From NCBI GenBank assembly GCA_012932865.1, contig SAXG01000013.1:496001-560000 (forward strand): a DNA stretch of 64,000 nucleotides, given 5' to 3'. Origin of the DNA: Amylostereum areolatum. Its lineage: Eukaryota > Basidiomycota > Agaricomycetes > Russulales > Stereaceae. The position numbers were made by a program, and so were the translations under genes. How positions within the stretch are numbered: the first letter of the stretch is position 1; every line of letters begins with the position of its first letter. Shown piece by piece: positions 26,260 to 37,419 of the stretch. Under the pieces are notes generated by a model. The model saw only the letters and a list, made by a program, of their open reading frames with translations. It was not told the DNA's origin and ran no database searches.

Positions 26260-28725
26260 GGTACGAAGTACGTGCGGATGCGTTGATTGACCATGAGCGA
26301 TCATGGTCCTCCTTAAAAAGGATTCGAGAGTGGGTGCGGAAGGGCGGACGCTAACACGTCCCTCCCGGACGGTTATTTAGTCATAAGAGGAATGTGCGGT
26401 CCCAGTCTTTGTACCGGCGGTGGAACTTCTTGTTGGCGAAGGGTGGCGACCGCCTCTGGGCCTCCTCCTGGAAATTTGATCATGAAGGAAGATTTAGAAC
26501 GGGAATCCGCGCAAGTTCACATCGCCAGTTCCCGAAGCAAGCCATCGGTCCCATGGTCCTATATCCATATCCTGTGGGTTGGACAAAGGACTGTGGTCTA
26601 TGTCCGTCGGATCGTAGACGCCGCGAAGAGTATTGGGATCAAAAGGAGGGGATATTTGCCAAGATGAGCCTAAACGAGCTAGTGAGGAGGCAGAAGTATG
26701 CGTATTCCGCTGCAGACACACCGGGGGTGCCCTCGTCCGCTGGAAGCGGGTGGGCGGAGGGAGAAAGAGGCAGGAATGTACGCGTGCGGTGCAATTGTGC
26801 CTCCGCATCGGATCCTGGCGTCCTGAATCCTGGTGACGAGGGCTGCCCTGGGAGATGCCTGTACGTAAGAGTAACGGGACTTCGCCAACGGACCAGAGCG
26901 GGCCCTGGGATAAAGAAGCCGATTCGAGGACCTCCATTTAGGACCACCGTTTGCGTACTTATTATTTCATTATAGCACCGTGCCTGGTGAAGGAAACTAC
27001 GAGTAGGTCCCAAATTCGCATGGGCGAGATGGCTTACCGGCGCCGAACGTCTGTATGAGGACAAGTTTGGGCACACGTCCATGACCTCCATGTTGCTCCT
27101 GCGCGCCCGATGGACCCTGCGATACCCGACGGTTATTGAGTCTTCGGTGAGAGGGAGGTGATCCCACCTTTACGGCTATTCTTCTGTCTCCAGTCTCAGA
27201 GTCGAGAGCTCCGTGGGGCTGGACGACGGTCGCCACACTGAAGAGTAAGTAGTAAATATATGAACACGAAACAGGGTTATTTTGGAGAAGCTTCCTCGGC
27301 GGTGAGAGGAAAGCCGGGAAGCGGAATATGACCCGGCTTCCGCCGCAGTGCCCACCGCGGTGCCCCGCCGTAATCGATGCACATGCGGTGGCTGTCGGGA
27401 AGTCAAGGCCCCGTTTTCATGTCTTGTCACCGATTGAGCGCGCTGGAGGTTTTAAAATGGGAGATTATCCGCGATAGAAGTAAGGATGACACGACAGAGA
27501 CCGATGATAGGAGGTGGCGGGAGGAAGACAAGCACGTCCATGATCTAAGGGTGGCGCTAGGATTTGCAGCTAGCTGATCTTAGACAAAGGAATGCCACAC
27601 GTGGGCGGCACAAGGAGTCCCGAGATAAACAGTGGGTCTGGCGAGTCCGAATAAATTGGGAGGTCGACACGGGCAGAGGAGAGGGAAGGTGGGACTCAAG
27701 TTGCAAACAGTCCGTTCACTGAAACTGACTACGTAGTGCGTACATACTAGCCCACGACGCGATTTCCTCCGCTGTTTGTATGTGCCATCGGGGACCTTTG
27801 ACTTGATAGAATAATAGAATTTGATCCATCGACGCCACTTCAAGAAACTCGGCGGTAGTCCCAGATCAGTTAGCGAAGGCACCCCTGAGCACAGACCGTT
27901 GATGATATCCGCCGGTGGGCTCGTGTTGAACGATTGAACGATAAACGAAGGGGTGATCTGGGAATATATTGTAATTGCAGCTCCAGCTGTGCAAGTCGTG
28001 CCAATCAGCGGTTCCGTCAGGGTAATTTCCTACAGAGCCTAAGGAATCCGTGGGCGCAGTAAGTGAGTCATGCACGGCATCTATATGTGGGTTGAAGTAC
28101 TTGCTTAGCGAGGAGATAAGTAGGTCAATCTCGATGTCTTGTACCGATTTCGGAAGTCACTGGCTGTGTGGCAAATCTGTGAGATGGAATCGGGATTAGA
28201 GGGACCGGTGTGTTTATTGTCCAGATACTGCGAGTACGAGACTAAGAGTAGCTAAGAGTGCATTCCAACTGTCGAGCGCCGAGCCCAGCGGAGAAAGCAC
28301 AGCATCGATTTTGGACCCCAAGAGCTTCTGGAAGCGACTATGAATGCTGCCCAGATGTAATTGCGCCGTTTTTGATCCAGATGACGATTCAAGGCGACTA
28401 GAGCATGATGAAGGTAGCGGAGAAGAACTTTACAAAACATCAACATGACCAGGTGAATGACCGGGGGATGCCGAAGGGCACGTGCCAAACCTGCTTGGAG
28501 TCAGTATACGATTTCAGTGTTCCCAACCGAAACGAGCGGATTCTACAACGCGGGAGATATTGATTGTGTTATTGGACTGTGGACGTCTTTAAAGAGGAGT
28601 TAGTGGCGGGAGAAACACCCTTTTTTGATTTACTTGAGTGTAAGTCCCACGACGCCACACAATGGCGGCCGTGGGAATCAAGCGATGGGCGTGATATTAA
28701 TGCTCGTACGTCAACGCGAGGGCGG
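26260..28725. other. Gene-poor stretch
   Basis: About 2.5 kb without a supported gene. Frames at 26394-26975 (plus) and 26494-27236 (minus) are moderately long but lack a proper ATG start or any recognisable domain. A minus-strand frame at 28252-28488 is also unassigned. The region may contain decayed sequence. Confidence 0.45.
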
Positions 28726-29030
28726 CTATGATCGAGGAATGTGTAGTAGTGGAGATTCTTTCGAAGGCTGGCGCGCGTGTCGACAAGCCACAGCGGTTGG
28801 CCTCAATTCTAGAGACGCACGACGGGCGGATGAACTTTGGATGAACTCGTAGAGCGCACGCTTCAGCACCTTTGGGAGGTTATTCCGGCGTAACAGAACA
28901 GCGTACGTTGCCCCCACACTAGGAGGGCTCATCTTCCAGTCACTGGCGCTTACAATCCTGCCATAAGGTTCGTGCATGATTTGGCGCGAAAGACTTACTT
29001 TACGCGATAGAGAAGAGCCAACTACGGCTT
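28726..29030 (-). pseudogene. Relic of a BTB-family gene
   Basis: On the minus strand, LLYRVK is followed by a GTAAGT donor near 29000, then DWKMSPPSVGATYAVL and LPKVLKRALYEFIQSS. These match the exon junction and following segment of the BTB paralogues at 46400, 54690 and 56801 (LLYRTK, then DWKTSPP, and KVLKRAHYE). After EFIQSS the frame shifts, and a neighbouring frame shows IEANR. The BTB fold itself and the C-terminal half are missing, so this is a truncated remnant. Confidence 0.65.
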
Positions 29031-29558
29031 CTCCGACGTTGACTAGAGTCTAGTTGACGACAGGATGCGTAATGAGCCCTTGAGGGTCCTTCCAGTTTCC
29101 GCAAAAGACGCGGGAAGGAAGAGGAAGAACACGATTCCAGCATCTATTCGAAGTAAGTACGAGGGGGTCTGTGGGCGGGGAAGTAAAAAGGCACCGAAAC
29201 ATAGCTCCTACTTATATCGAATATGTATCGTAAGCGTCTTGTCGAAGCATGAGTACGTACTTATGTAAATTACGCGCGCTAGAGAAACACGAACACGCGA
29301 GGTAGTGGATAGGGGATAAATGCAGAAATCGTAAGCGGAAGGAAAAGGAGAACGGAATCTAGCACTGTAGCGTGCAATGTGAGAAAAGCAGAGAAGGGTG
29401 GGTGAGGTAGGGAACGAGCGGTTGGTGGTATGTATACCCAGCAAAGTGAAAACGAGAGGAGGATCGGAGGCGTGACAAGCACTCGCGCGCACGACAAACA
29501 ACCTATAGTACATGCAAAACGCAAAACGCGAGCGAAAAATCAGCGACGCCGAAAAGTC
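29031..29558. other. No gene seen
   Basis: Short interval downstream of the second ABC gene; only short frames. It presumably contains that gene's 3' untranslated region. Confidence 0.4.
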
Positions 29559-32500
29559 CTAAGCCTTCTCATCAGACGAGCCCTCCAACTGCGTCTGCGG
29601 AACATCCACAGGGCTCGTCGTCTGCACCTCCTTCGCCGCCGACGCCTTCGGCACACGTACGAGGTAGTAGATCAAGATTGCGCCGCAGATGTTGAACACG
29701 ATGTACACCCACATGAACCCGAAGTTGCGCCAGCGGTCCTTGAAGTCGATGTCCACCGCCGCGAGGAACTGGTCCGTGGTCGAGAGCAGGCAGACTTTGC
29801 ACTGGCTCGTCGCGTTCGGGTTGAAGAGCGTAGAGCCGGCCCCTGTCACGAACGTCGTGAGGTACTGGCTGCACGTCTCTCCGGCGGGTGGGTCGACGAT
29901 GAGGTACTCGATGTCAGAGCACACAACATTGGTTCCAGCCACGGCGGTTGCGAGCATGCCGCTGACGAGCCAGGTGAATGGCGAGACGCGGTTGAACCAG
30001 ATCCACCACCCGAGCTGGGACGACGTCGCGAGGACACCGCAGAAGAGTAGGCAGAGGGAGAAGCAAAGAACCGCGAGGTTAGATCCCGCCTCGGCGGTCT
30101 CGCTGCCGGCGACGGTCATGTGCGCGAACGTGGACGTGAAGAGGAAGAAGGAAAGGACGAAAAGGAACATGAGGAAGCCGCGTTCGCCGACGGCATCGGT
30201 GGGAATGGCGTTGCGGTAGAGGCCGATGGGGTAGTACCAGCAGAAGAAGGTGATGACGGCGGTGAGGATCTGCCACGGGAACTCGATGGTGATCTGCGCG
30301 AGGATGAACGCTTGCCAGGAATAGGCTTTGCTCGGACGCTCGCGTGCCTCGTACAAGGCGCGTTGGGCGACAAACTGCGGGTGGATCTGTTGCACCATGT
30401 TGTTGAATATAATGAAGAGCATGAACACGGAGAACATCTGGTTCTGGAGACCTTGCTGCGAGTTCTCTGCCTTGAAGAACGAGAACCCGATGAGGAGAGC
30501 GGTCACAGCCGAGAGGAGAACTGGACGACGCAGACTTGGTGAGTATTCAGAAAGACAGTCAAGGGGAAAGTTTACTTACGCTTCGCATAGATGTAGCTCG
30601 GCGTCCTCCAGTATTGTTGCCAGACACGCTTGAGGCACATACAGAACTGGAACCACAGAGGAGTGGCAAATGTACTGGTTCCTGCAGCAGAGATTTCGGT
30701 GTCGGGGAGACGCGCGAGTTCGACCTTCATGCGAGCGAGCTCGGTCTTGACCTCTGCACGTTCAGGGCTTGCTTTCCACACCTCATGCCAGTCGCGATCT
30801 GTCGTGTGTCCGGGAGCAGCACCGATAACCTGTAGGAGACGCGTTCAGCATCAGGCGAGACGGATAAGAGCGAGAGTGATACCTCGAGCATCCATTCCGC
30901 AGGGTTGGCATCCGGGGGACAAGGGTGAGCACCATTCTTCTCGAAATAGTTGGTCAATGTCGACGAGTTCGGGCCCATCTCGCCAAAGTAGACGGTCCTT
31001 CCGCCCCTGGCCAAGAAGAGCAGCCGGTCGAATTCCTGGATGAGCATGGCCCTGAACGAGTCGAGTGGTCAAGATGCATCCCACACAATTCAGAGGCAGA
31101 CAACGTACGAAGGCTGATGAATCGTGCACAGGATGGCTTGGCCGTTGTTCGCAAGTTTGCGCATGAGCTGGCAGATCGACCAGGCCGTCTGCGAATCCAA
31201 ACCGGAGGTAGGCTCGTCGAAGAACAGGAGGAGCTCAGGCTTCGCGACAAGCTACCCACAAGACCAGGTTAGCGACATATGTCGACCGAGAATTTGAAGT
31301 GACGTACCTCGACACCGATAGTCAACCGTTTCCTCTGTTCAACGTTCAGGCCCTCGCCGGGCACACCAACAACGGCTTCCGCGTATGACTCCATCTCCAA
31401 CAAGCGAATCACCTCGTCTACGTACGCGATCTTCTCTTCGCGGGGAATGGTATGGCTCTGCCTCAACAGGGCGGAGAACTCCAGGGCCTCGCGCACGGTC
31501 GACGTTTCCAGATGAAGATCCTGTTGCTGGACGTAGCCGGTCTTGCGTTGGAAGGAGATATCGCGGGGGTGACCGTTGACAAGCATCTCGCCGGTGATGA
31601 CGCCCATGGTGGTGCGCGTCGCGAGCACGTCGAGTAGTGTCGTCTTTCCGGCGCCAGACACGCCCATGAGGGCAGTGAGGGTGCCAGGCTTGACCCAGCC
31701 GTCGACGTGGTCCAGGATGCGGCGACCTTCTCCCTTGATTGTGATGTCGTAGCACACGTCGCTCCACTGGAAGGTCTTCGTCTGCCGTTGTATCGCCGCC
31801 ACCGTCTGCTCCGAGTTGACCGAACCGCGCTCCATTATCTGCTCCTTCTCACCGTCGTCGGACTCACGGTCCTTGCGAGCAGCCTTAGGGACATGGCCGC
31901 GGCGGAAAACAAGAACCTCGCCCTGCGCATCGAGTCGAGGTTTAAAAGCTGGATGACAGATGACAACGAAGAAAGCGCACCTTGGACTTCTTCGCGGTGA
32001 TTGTGTCCGTCGCGAAAAGATAGGTGAACGTAAAGAACAGCAGGAAAGCGAAGAGGATCCCGAGGTTGCGCCAGAGATGACTGCGACGGTACTGGTAGGA
32101 CGTCTCGATGAAGTCACGACCGGTGACGAAATTCACGCCCGGATGGGCACCTCGTGCATTGCAAAGGACGGACGAGTTCCCAAATCCCTAAAAACCGTGT
32201 CTTTAGATTCTGTAGCTTAGTAGAGGCAACAGGATACTCACGGCCATGGCAGCGTTGGCGATGTCCGTATAGTCAGGTCCAGAAGGAACGAACCTGCAAG
32301 ACCTATTGTCAGCCAGCGATGGACAACGACACATGTATGAACGTACTGAGAGCAACTGAACACGCGTCCGTCGAACTCGTTGGCCATGAGACTTTCGAAC
32401 GCGTATCCAATCGGGTCCAGGTAGTTGATCCAGCGCGACCAGCCCAGCATATCCCGGGTGGGCTATCGATGTGCGACCTGTGTCAGCGCAATCGACTTGG

Positions 32501-35054
32501 ATCAAAAAAAACTTGACGTACAATGACGAAACCGGTGTAAATGACCAGAGTAAGAATCAACATGGCGGCAGGGGGCATGGCAGCGGAGAGGGTTCGTGTC
32601 GAAGCAGCGATTGTCCTACAACAGACGGAAATCAGCATCAATCGGCAAAATGTGGATTACAGTCAACATACCGGAATATCATACTCATCGTCAACGTACA
32701 CACGAACGAAAACAACATGAAAGTGAAGAACGCCCCGGCCTCACGACGCAGGTTTGACATGAAGTACAATGTGATGTTAACCTATCCGCATGTTTGTTAT
32801 TATCTGTCGGGGAACAAGGGGAAACGGTGAACTGACCGAAAGACAGACAATAATCTTAGCCGGCAATTCGACGACCATGGACGCGAGTGCTTCGGCCATC
32901 GGGCGGTACAGCGCATACCTTGAATGTTTCTCCACAATGGGCCGTTGAGCATAGAGCGTCAGAATTTCCAAAGCGCTCGAGAAGGCGTTCGTAAGGACGG
33001 CGAAAAAAATCAAGGATCCACGTGAGAAGAAGCTGGCAGTATCCGGTGAGAGGTTGTAGAAGACCGACGCGAGGATGAGTGCTATGACAAAGTTGCCGAA
33101 TACCTGACAAACAGTGTTGACTTTCAGTCAAAGGGATGGAATACCGAGTCGGGAGACGTACGGTAACGTAGAAATTGGCCATGTCCCCGCGGAGACGCTG
33201 GAAACCGCGGACGATGCATAGCTGAACCTGGAGGGACAAAGAAAGCGTGTAGGGCGACTTTGAGCTCCTGTAGACATCACGGAAACTGTCAGCAAACAAT
33301 AGGGGGCAAGATGTCAACGGGAGACATACAAGTTCTTGCTCTTCTGGCTTGCCCTGCTCATCTTGAACTCGTCCAAATGAGAACCATTAACGGGGTATTG
33401 CGCGTTGTACGCATCGATGTCGACTAGGAGCTGCTTGCGCGTGTCCGAATCGCGCCACCTGGCGGCGAACTCGTCCGGCGTACGCGGCACACGGTTCTCG
33501 TACCCGGGACGGATGACGCGCTCCACGGGGTTCGTGAGCGACGTCAGGAAGTCGCCCGTCGTCTGCCGGCTCGGGCACTCGAAGCCCATGTCAACGAAAA
33601 ACGCCTTGGCCTCCGTCGTACGACCGAAGTAGATCTGCCGGCCCTCGTACAGGACGATAACCTTGTCGAAGATGTCGTAGGCGCTTTGGGAGGCCTGGTA
33701 GATCGCGACGAGCGCCGTCGAGTGCATGAACTCCGTCTGGTTGCGCAGGGTCCGGATGAACTCTGTTGGAGACGGTGTAAATGCGAAAGCACGGGATATA
33801 GCAAGCAGGAAAACTTGCCGAGAGCAGTCGCGGAATCGAGGCCACGGGTGGAGTTGTCCCAGCACTGGAGGGGCGCGTGGCTGAGGGTGGTCTCGGCGAT
33901 TGAGACACGCTTTCGCTCGCCGCCACTGGAAATGCGAAAGAAAATCAATACAATTCGCAGTTGCACAGACATGGACTGAACCGCACCTAACACCACGAAC
34001 AAAGTCGTTCCCGACACGCGTATTCATCGTGTGTGAGAGACCGTACATAGCCATGACAGCATCTGGAGGGGAACATCAACAGGGATGCGCATAAACGGGG
34101 GGGATAGCGACGCACTCCGCATGTGGACGGCATATTCATGGCGCGACACGCCGTCGATGCGTGTGCGTGGGCAGCGGGCCTTGGCAGCAAAGAGTAGAGT
34201 GTCGCCGACGGTCCTACACCCCAGCACCCGCATCAGCACGTGGACCTGGAAGGAAAGAGGCGAAAAACGAACAGGTTAGGGAAGTGAACCTCGTTCTCCG
34301 CGTTGTAGATGACCTCTCCGCGGAAGTTCTTGTGCATGATCTCGGGCGGGATGCCCTGGTATGAAATCTCGGAATCTTCAGAGACGTAGATGCCGTGCGT
34401 GTCACCGGCGATTGTCTTCAGGAATGTAGAGCAGCCGCTATTCAGATATAGAGCGATCGTCAGTACATTAACCTGTGCGATGACGAGGAGGGAATGCAAA
34501 ATATAGGATGGAGTGTACCGCACCTTCCGGGCCGTCCAAGGACAAGCAAAAGCTCCCCACTCTTGATGAGACCGTCAAAGTTGCGAAGGATTTGTAGCTT
34601 CTGTTCCGCGCCCTTGAAGCCAAGCAGACGCTTGGCCATGCCGAACGAGGCAAGCACGATGTTTCCGACGTCCTTCTGGTAGTCGGTGGGGTTTCCAAAA
34701 CCATGCACGGACAGATTCCTAATACGACAAATGATCAGATCAAGTTTTGGAAACAAAGGAAACGAGTACGCACTTGAAAGTCACGCCCGCGGTACGGGTG
34801 GGGAACCTCTCAGGATCGCTGCTGGTGACGCCGACGAGCGCCTTCATCCATTCACGGGCGCTGAATGTGGGGCTGGTGGGGTCGAGGCGGGGATCTGTGT
34901 CTGCGTCGATGAAGGGGTTCGCGTTCTCGCGGTGGGTGTTTGCGCGCGAGAGCTGGGACATCTGCCGGGCGAGATGTTGGACGCGCTCCTCGCGGACGGC
35001 GACCGACTCGCCGCCGACTTCATCGTCGTGGGTATTGTCAACGTCGAACTTCAT
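29559..35054 (-). CDS. PDR-type (ABCG) multidrug ABC transporter, copy 2
   Basis: A close paralogue of the transporter at 12982-18510, in opposite orientation, with the same domain order and intron positions. The ATG at 35052-35054 opens [20 protein letters not shown], one of the more variable parts. NBD1 shows the Walker [17 protein letters not shown] split by an intron, [10 protein letters not shown] and [15 protein letters not shown]2 shows [22 protein letters not shown] and [13 protein letters not shown]. The C-terminal 310 residues differ from copy 1 at only a modest number of sites, and the tail is shorter (ending [10 protein letters not shown]). Exons are conserved, while introns have diverged in sequence. 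All joins examined stay open, so both copies look functional. Substrate range cannot be predicted. Confidence 0.93.
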
Positions 35055-35170
35055 GGCTCAAAAGGAAGCCAAAGGTCGAAGTGGAAGGGGAGAGGGGGGA
35101 AGGGGGGGGGGATTCGGGAAGGAACGACAAGGGGTTGACGAGGAAAAGAAAGGGCCAGACGCATGCTTGT

Positions 35171-35177
35171 TTTTATA
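35171..35177 (-). promoter_or_regulatory. TATA box of the second ABC transporter
   Basis: TATAAAA on the minus strand, 116 bases before the start codon, in the same context as in copy 1. Confidence 0.6.
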
Positions 35178-35347
35178 GGACTGGCTGTGAAGGGATAAAG
35201 ATCTGAAGATCGGAACGGCCTGAAGGTTGTAAGAGCCATTCGCCACTGGCCAGATACAAGCACTATCAGCAGTTTTTACTGCCTCGGTCGGTCACTGGTC
35301 AATATAGTCGTGTCAGCGGCGCCCTCATGTCGCAAAAACGTTCCGTG

Positions 35348-35770
35348 AGAAAAAATAAGTGCCACGTGACTTGAACTTTGCCTCGCTTTGCCAACGCTTT
35401 TCAGGCTTTCATTCGAGAAAGCGAACATGTGGGAAGCGGACGGGCGGCGGTTGTTCTTTTGGTCAGGTGTGCTACGAAAGACTACCCATCGGGTAACTTC
35501 CAACACACTGTGGCGTGACGTCGATTGGGATATGCAGTACCTATTTCAGGAAGGAGTCAAGGTTAACGTTAATCACGGCCTCCGTGACGTCTTCCCTCGG
35601 GCCTCCTTAAGTCGACGGTGTATCACCGCCCTGCGATCCGAGATTTGCCGCGTGGTAGACGTCTGCCTGGGTGGAGTTTATTGCGCGTCGGTGGCATGAT
35701 ACTTCATAATTAATGGATACCGGCGGCCGAAACCACGCCCAAACGCGAAACGCATCACGACTAGACGACC
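35348..35770. other. No gene seen
   Basis: An open frame at 35388-35699 on the plus strand has no recognisable domain. The stretch lies between the ABC promoter and the transposon end. Confidence 0.4.
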
Positions 35771-35774
35771 CTAT
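35771..35774. repeat. Target-site duplication CTAT, left
   Basis: CTAT directly before the CACTA terminus; its partner is at 42979-42982. Confidence 0.7.
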
Positions 35775-35798
35775 CACTATAAGGACAAGTCATCCTGT

Positions 35799-35975
35799 TT
35801 TCCACCGTGTTTTCCGGTGAAAAGCAGAAAAGCGGTGATTTACAAGGTGATATCGCGAAGGAGGTGATTTGGACTGAAATCTACCGTGTTTGCTTCGAGC
35901 TCTTAGAGCGGTGTATATCACCCACCGAAATCATGTCCACTTGCACGCTGAAAACTAGGTGAAAATGTACTGAAA
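35799..35975. repeat. Left subterminal repeat cluster of the transposon
   Basis: Repeated short motifs of the form GGTGAAAA, CGGTGATTT and AGGTGAT occur at roughly 15-40 base spacing. Such subterminal repeats bind the transposase in other CACTA elements; that role here is inferred. Confidence 0.5.
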
Positions 35976-36380
35976 AACAACAACACGGAAATTTTGTGTT
36001 CAACATGGCAAAATAAGGTGGTTTTCATTGTAGAATGGATGTGTGATATACAGAAAGCAGGGCCTCGGGTGATTGGGTGTATACTCTCCTTTCCTACCGC
36101 TGCTATGGTCCCTGAGACGACGTGTATGTACTGCATATACTGACAGCTCGTAGCCTGTTCTGTGCGCGAGGAGCAAGGATGGAGTGGGAACAGTGTGAGC
36201 GAGCGAGGAGAGAGTACCATAGGATACAGTCCGTCGATTGCGAGGGACTCGGCCGTGGGTAGAAAGTACGGTGTTGTTCCGCCAAACCCATCGTGTCTGC
36301 CATCCAGTGGGACGACACGCATGCACAGGAAAGATAGGCTGAGGAACGCGGTTAGTGACATTTCCCTTCTCGAGCACATA

Positions 36381-36990
36381 CTACTCACCACCATGTAGCA
36401 TGACACCCTCGTTCAATCCTCTTCCACTTCGAAATGCCAAAGATGGCGTCGTCAATCTTGTCCTAAGTCCGTGGGCGTGCTTCGATATTTTGACATGTGC
36501 ACGCGAACTTCGAAAAGGGTTTGGCACCGTGTTCCGCAACCGTGATGAGAATACTGGGATAGATGGGATGAACCGATTCAATCGCCATGCTCGTACCCGT
36601 ACGACCTTGAGTCCGTACGACCTTGAGTCCTGTGCGTAAGCGGCGTCGAGCGAGGTGTGACTTGATCGTCGGATCTTGTCGCCTGTGTCGTAACGAGAGT
36701 AACGGTGGGGCTTGTTGTCGACGATCTCGACGTCGTAGCCAGGAGCAGTGTCGGGAGGGGTCGGGGGTGAGATGGAGGAGGCGTGGGAGGTCACAGGCCG
36801 CATGGTTGAAGTCAAGCGAGAGGGTGTGGGGGTGCTGGGCGAAGACAAAGGTGGCAGTGTTGATGGGGAGGGGGAGGGTGTAGGCAGCGGGTGGCGGCCC
36901 TGGCGGGAAAGAAGTACGGGATGGTGGCGAGGAGGGCATTGAGGAGTCGAAGAAGGTGGGGTTTGACGGCGAAAAATCTGAGGCAAGCAT
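36381..36990 (-). CDS. Possible third gene in the transposon, frame uncertain
   Basis: An ATG at 36988-36990 opens a Pro/Ser-rich frame (MLASDFSPSNPTFFDSS, then AAYTLPLPINTATFVFAQ and LSLDFNHAACDLPRLLHL). Near 36755-36775, inside C-rich sequence on the coding strand, a neighbouring frame takes over with APGYDVEIVDNKPHRYSRYD and DKIRRSSHTSLDAA. Together the two parts look more protein-like than either alone, suggesting one gene with a frame break or a missed intron. No family was recognised. It could be cargo, an accessory gene or chance coding sequence. Confidence 0.3.
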
Positions 36991-37419
36991 GAACGCGGAG
37001 ATGAAAAGACGGTGGCGCGAGGAGCCCTTCGCGGCGAGGACGCCGCGACGCGTCACCGCCGGTCGGATAAGCGCCGACCGAGTTTCGATTTCAAAGGTCG
37101 AAAGATGACGGCCAAACCCTTTGAAACTTGGGATTCATAATTATATACATGCTTGCTATTGGGCAAAAATATAAATCAGACTTCGATTTCACGGAACGGG
37201 GAGCTACTGACCTGGGGACGACGAATGCGGCGCATGTAGTTTGACCAGCATGAATCCGTACCGGGCCTGTACCAAAAATCCAACAGGACGACGGGATCCC
37301 GTCGTAGATTACTGTGCAGCGGGATGGGGTCCGGGGATCGTTTGGTAGACGGGATTCTGTGTTTGTCAGTTATCATAGACCATGAATGAACCTAGTAGGC
37401 CTGCTCACCTCGGTGGAGC

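Larger units (their letters stand above)
29559..35347 (-). repeat. Right arm of the ABC-transporter inverted duplication
   Basis: Inverted counterpart of 12703-18510. Besides the coding region it includes about 290 bases of promoter: the TATA region, a stretch with GCATGCGTCTGGCCC, and an outer block with GAGGGCGCCGCTGACACGA and TTTCTCACGGAACGT. Confidence 0.85.

Noticed and set aside
26394..26975. 193-residue plus-strand frame
   Set aside because: It starts at GTG rather than ATG, lacks splice logic and shows no recognisable domain.
26494..27236. Possible minus-strand two-exon gene
   Set aside because: The apparent start is GTG, and the frames on either side of the possible intron do not yield a recognisable protein.
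35388..35699. Plus-strand frame next to the second ABC promoter
   Set aside because: No homology recognised and it overlaps the likely upstream regulatory region.
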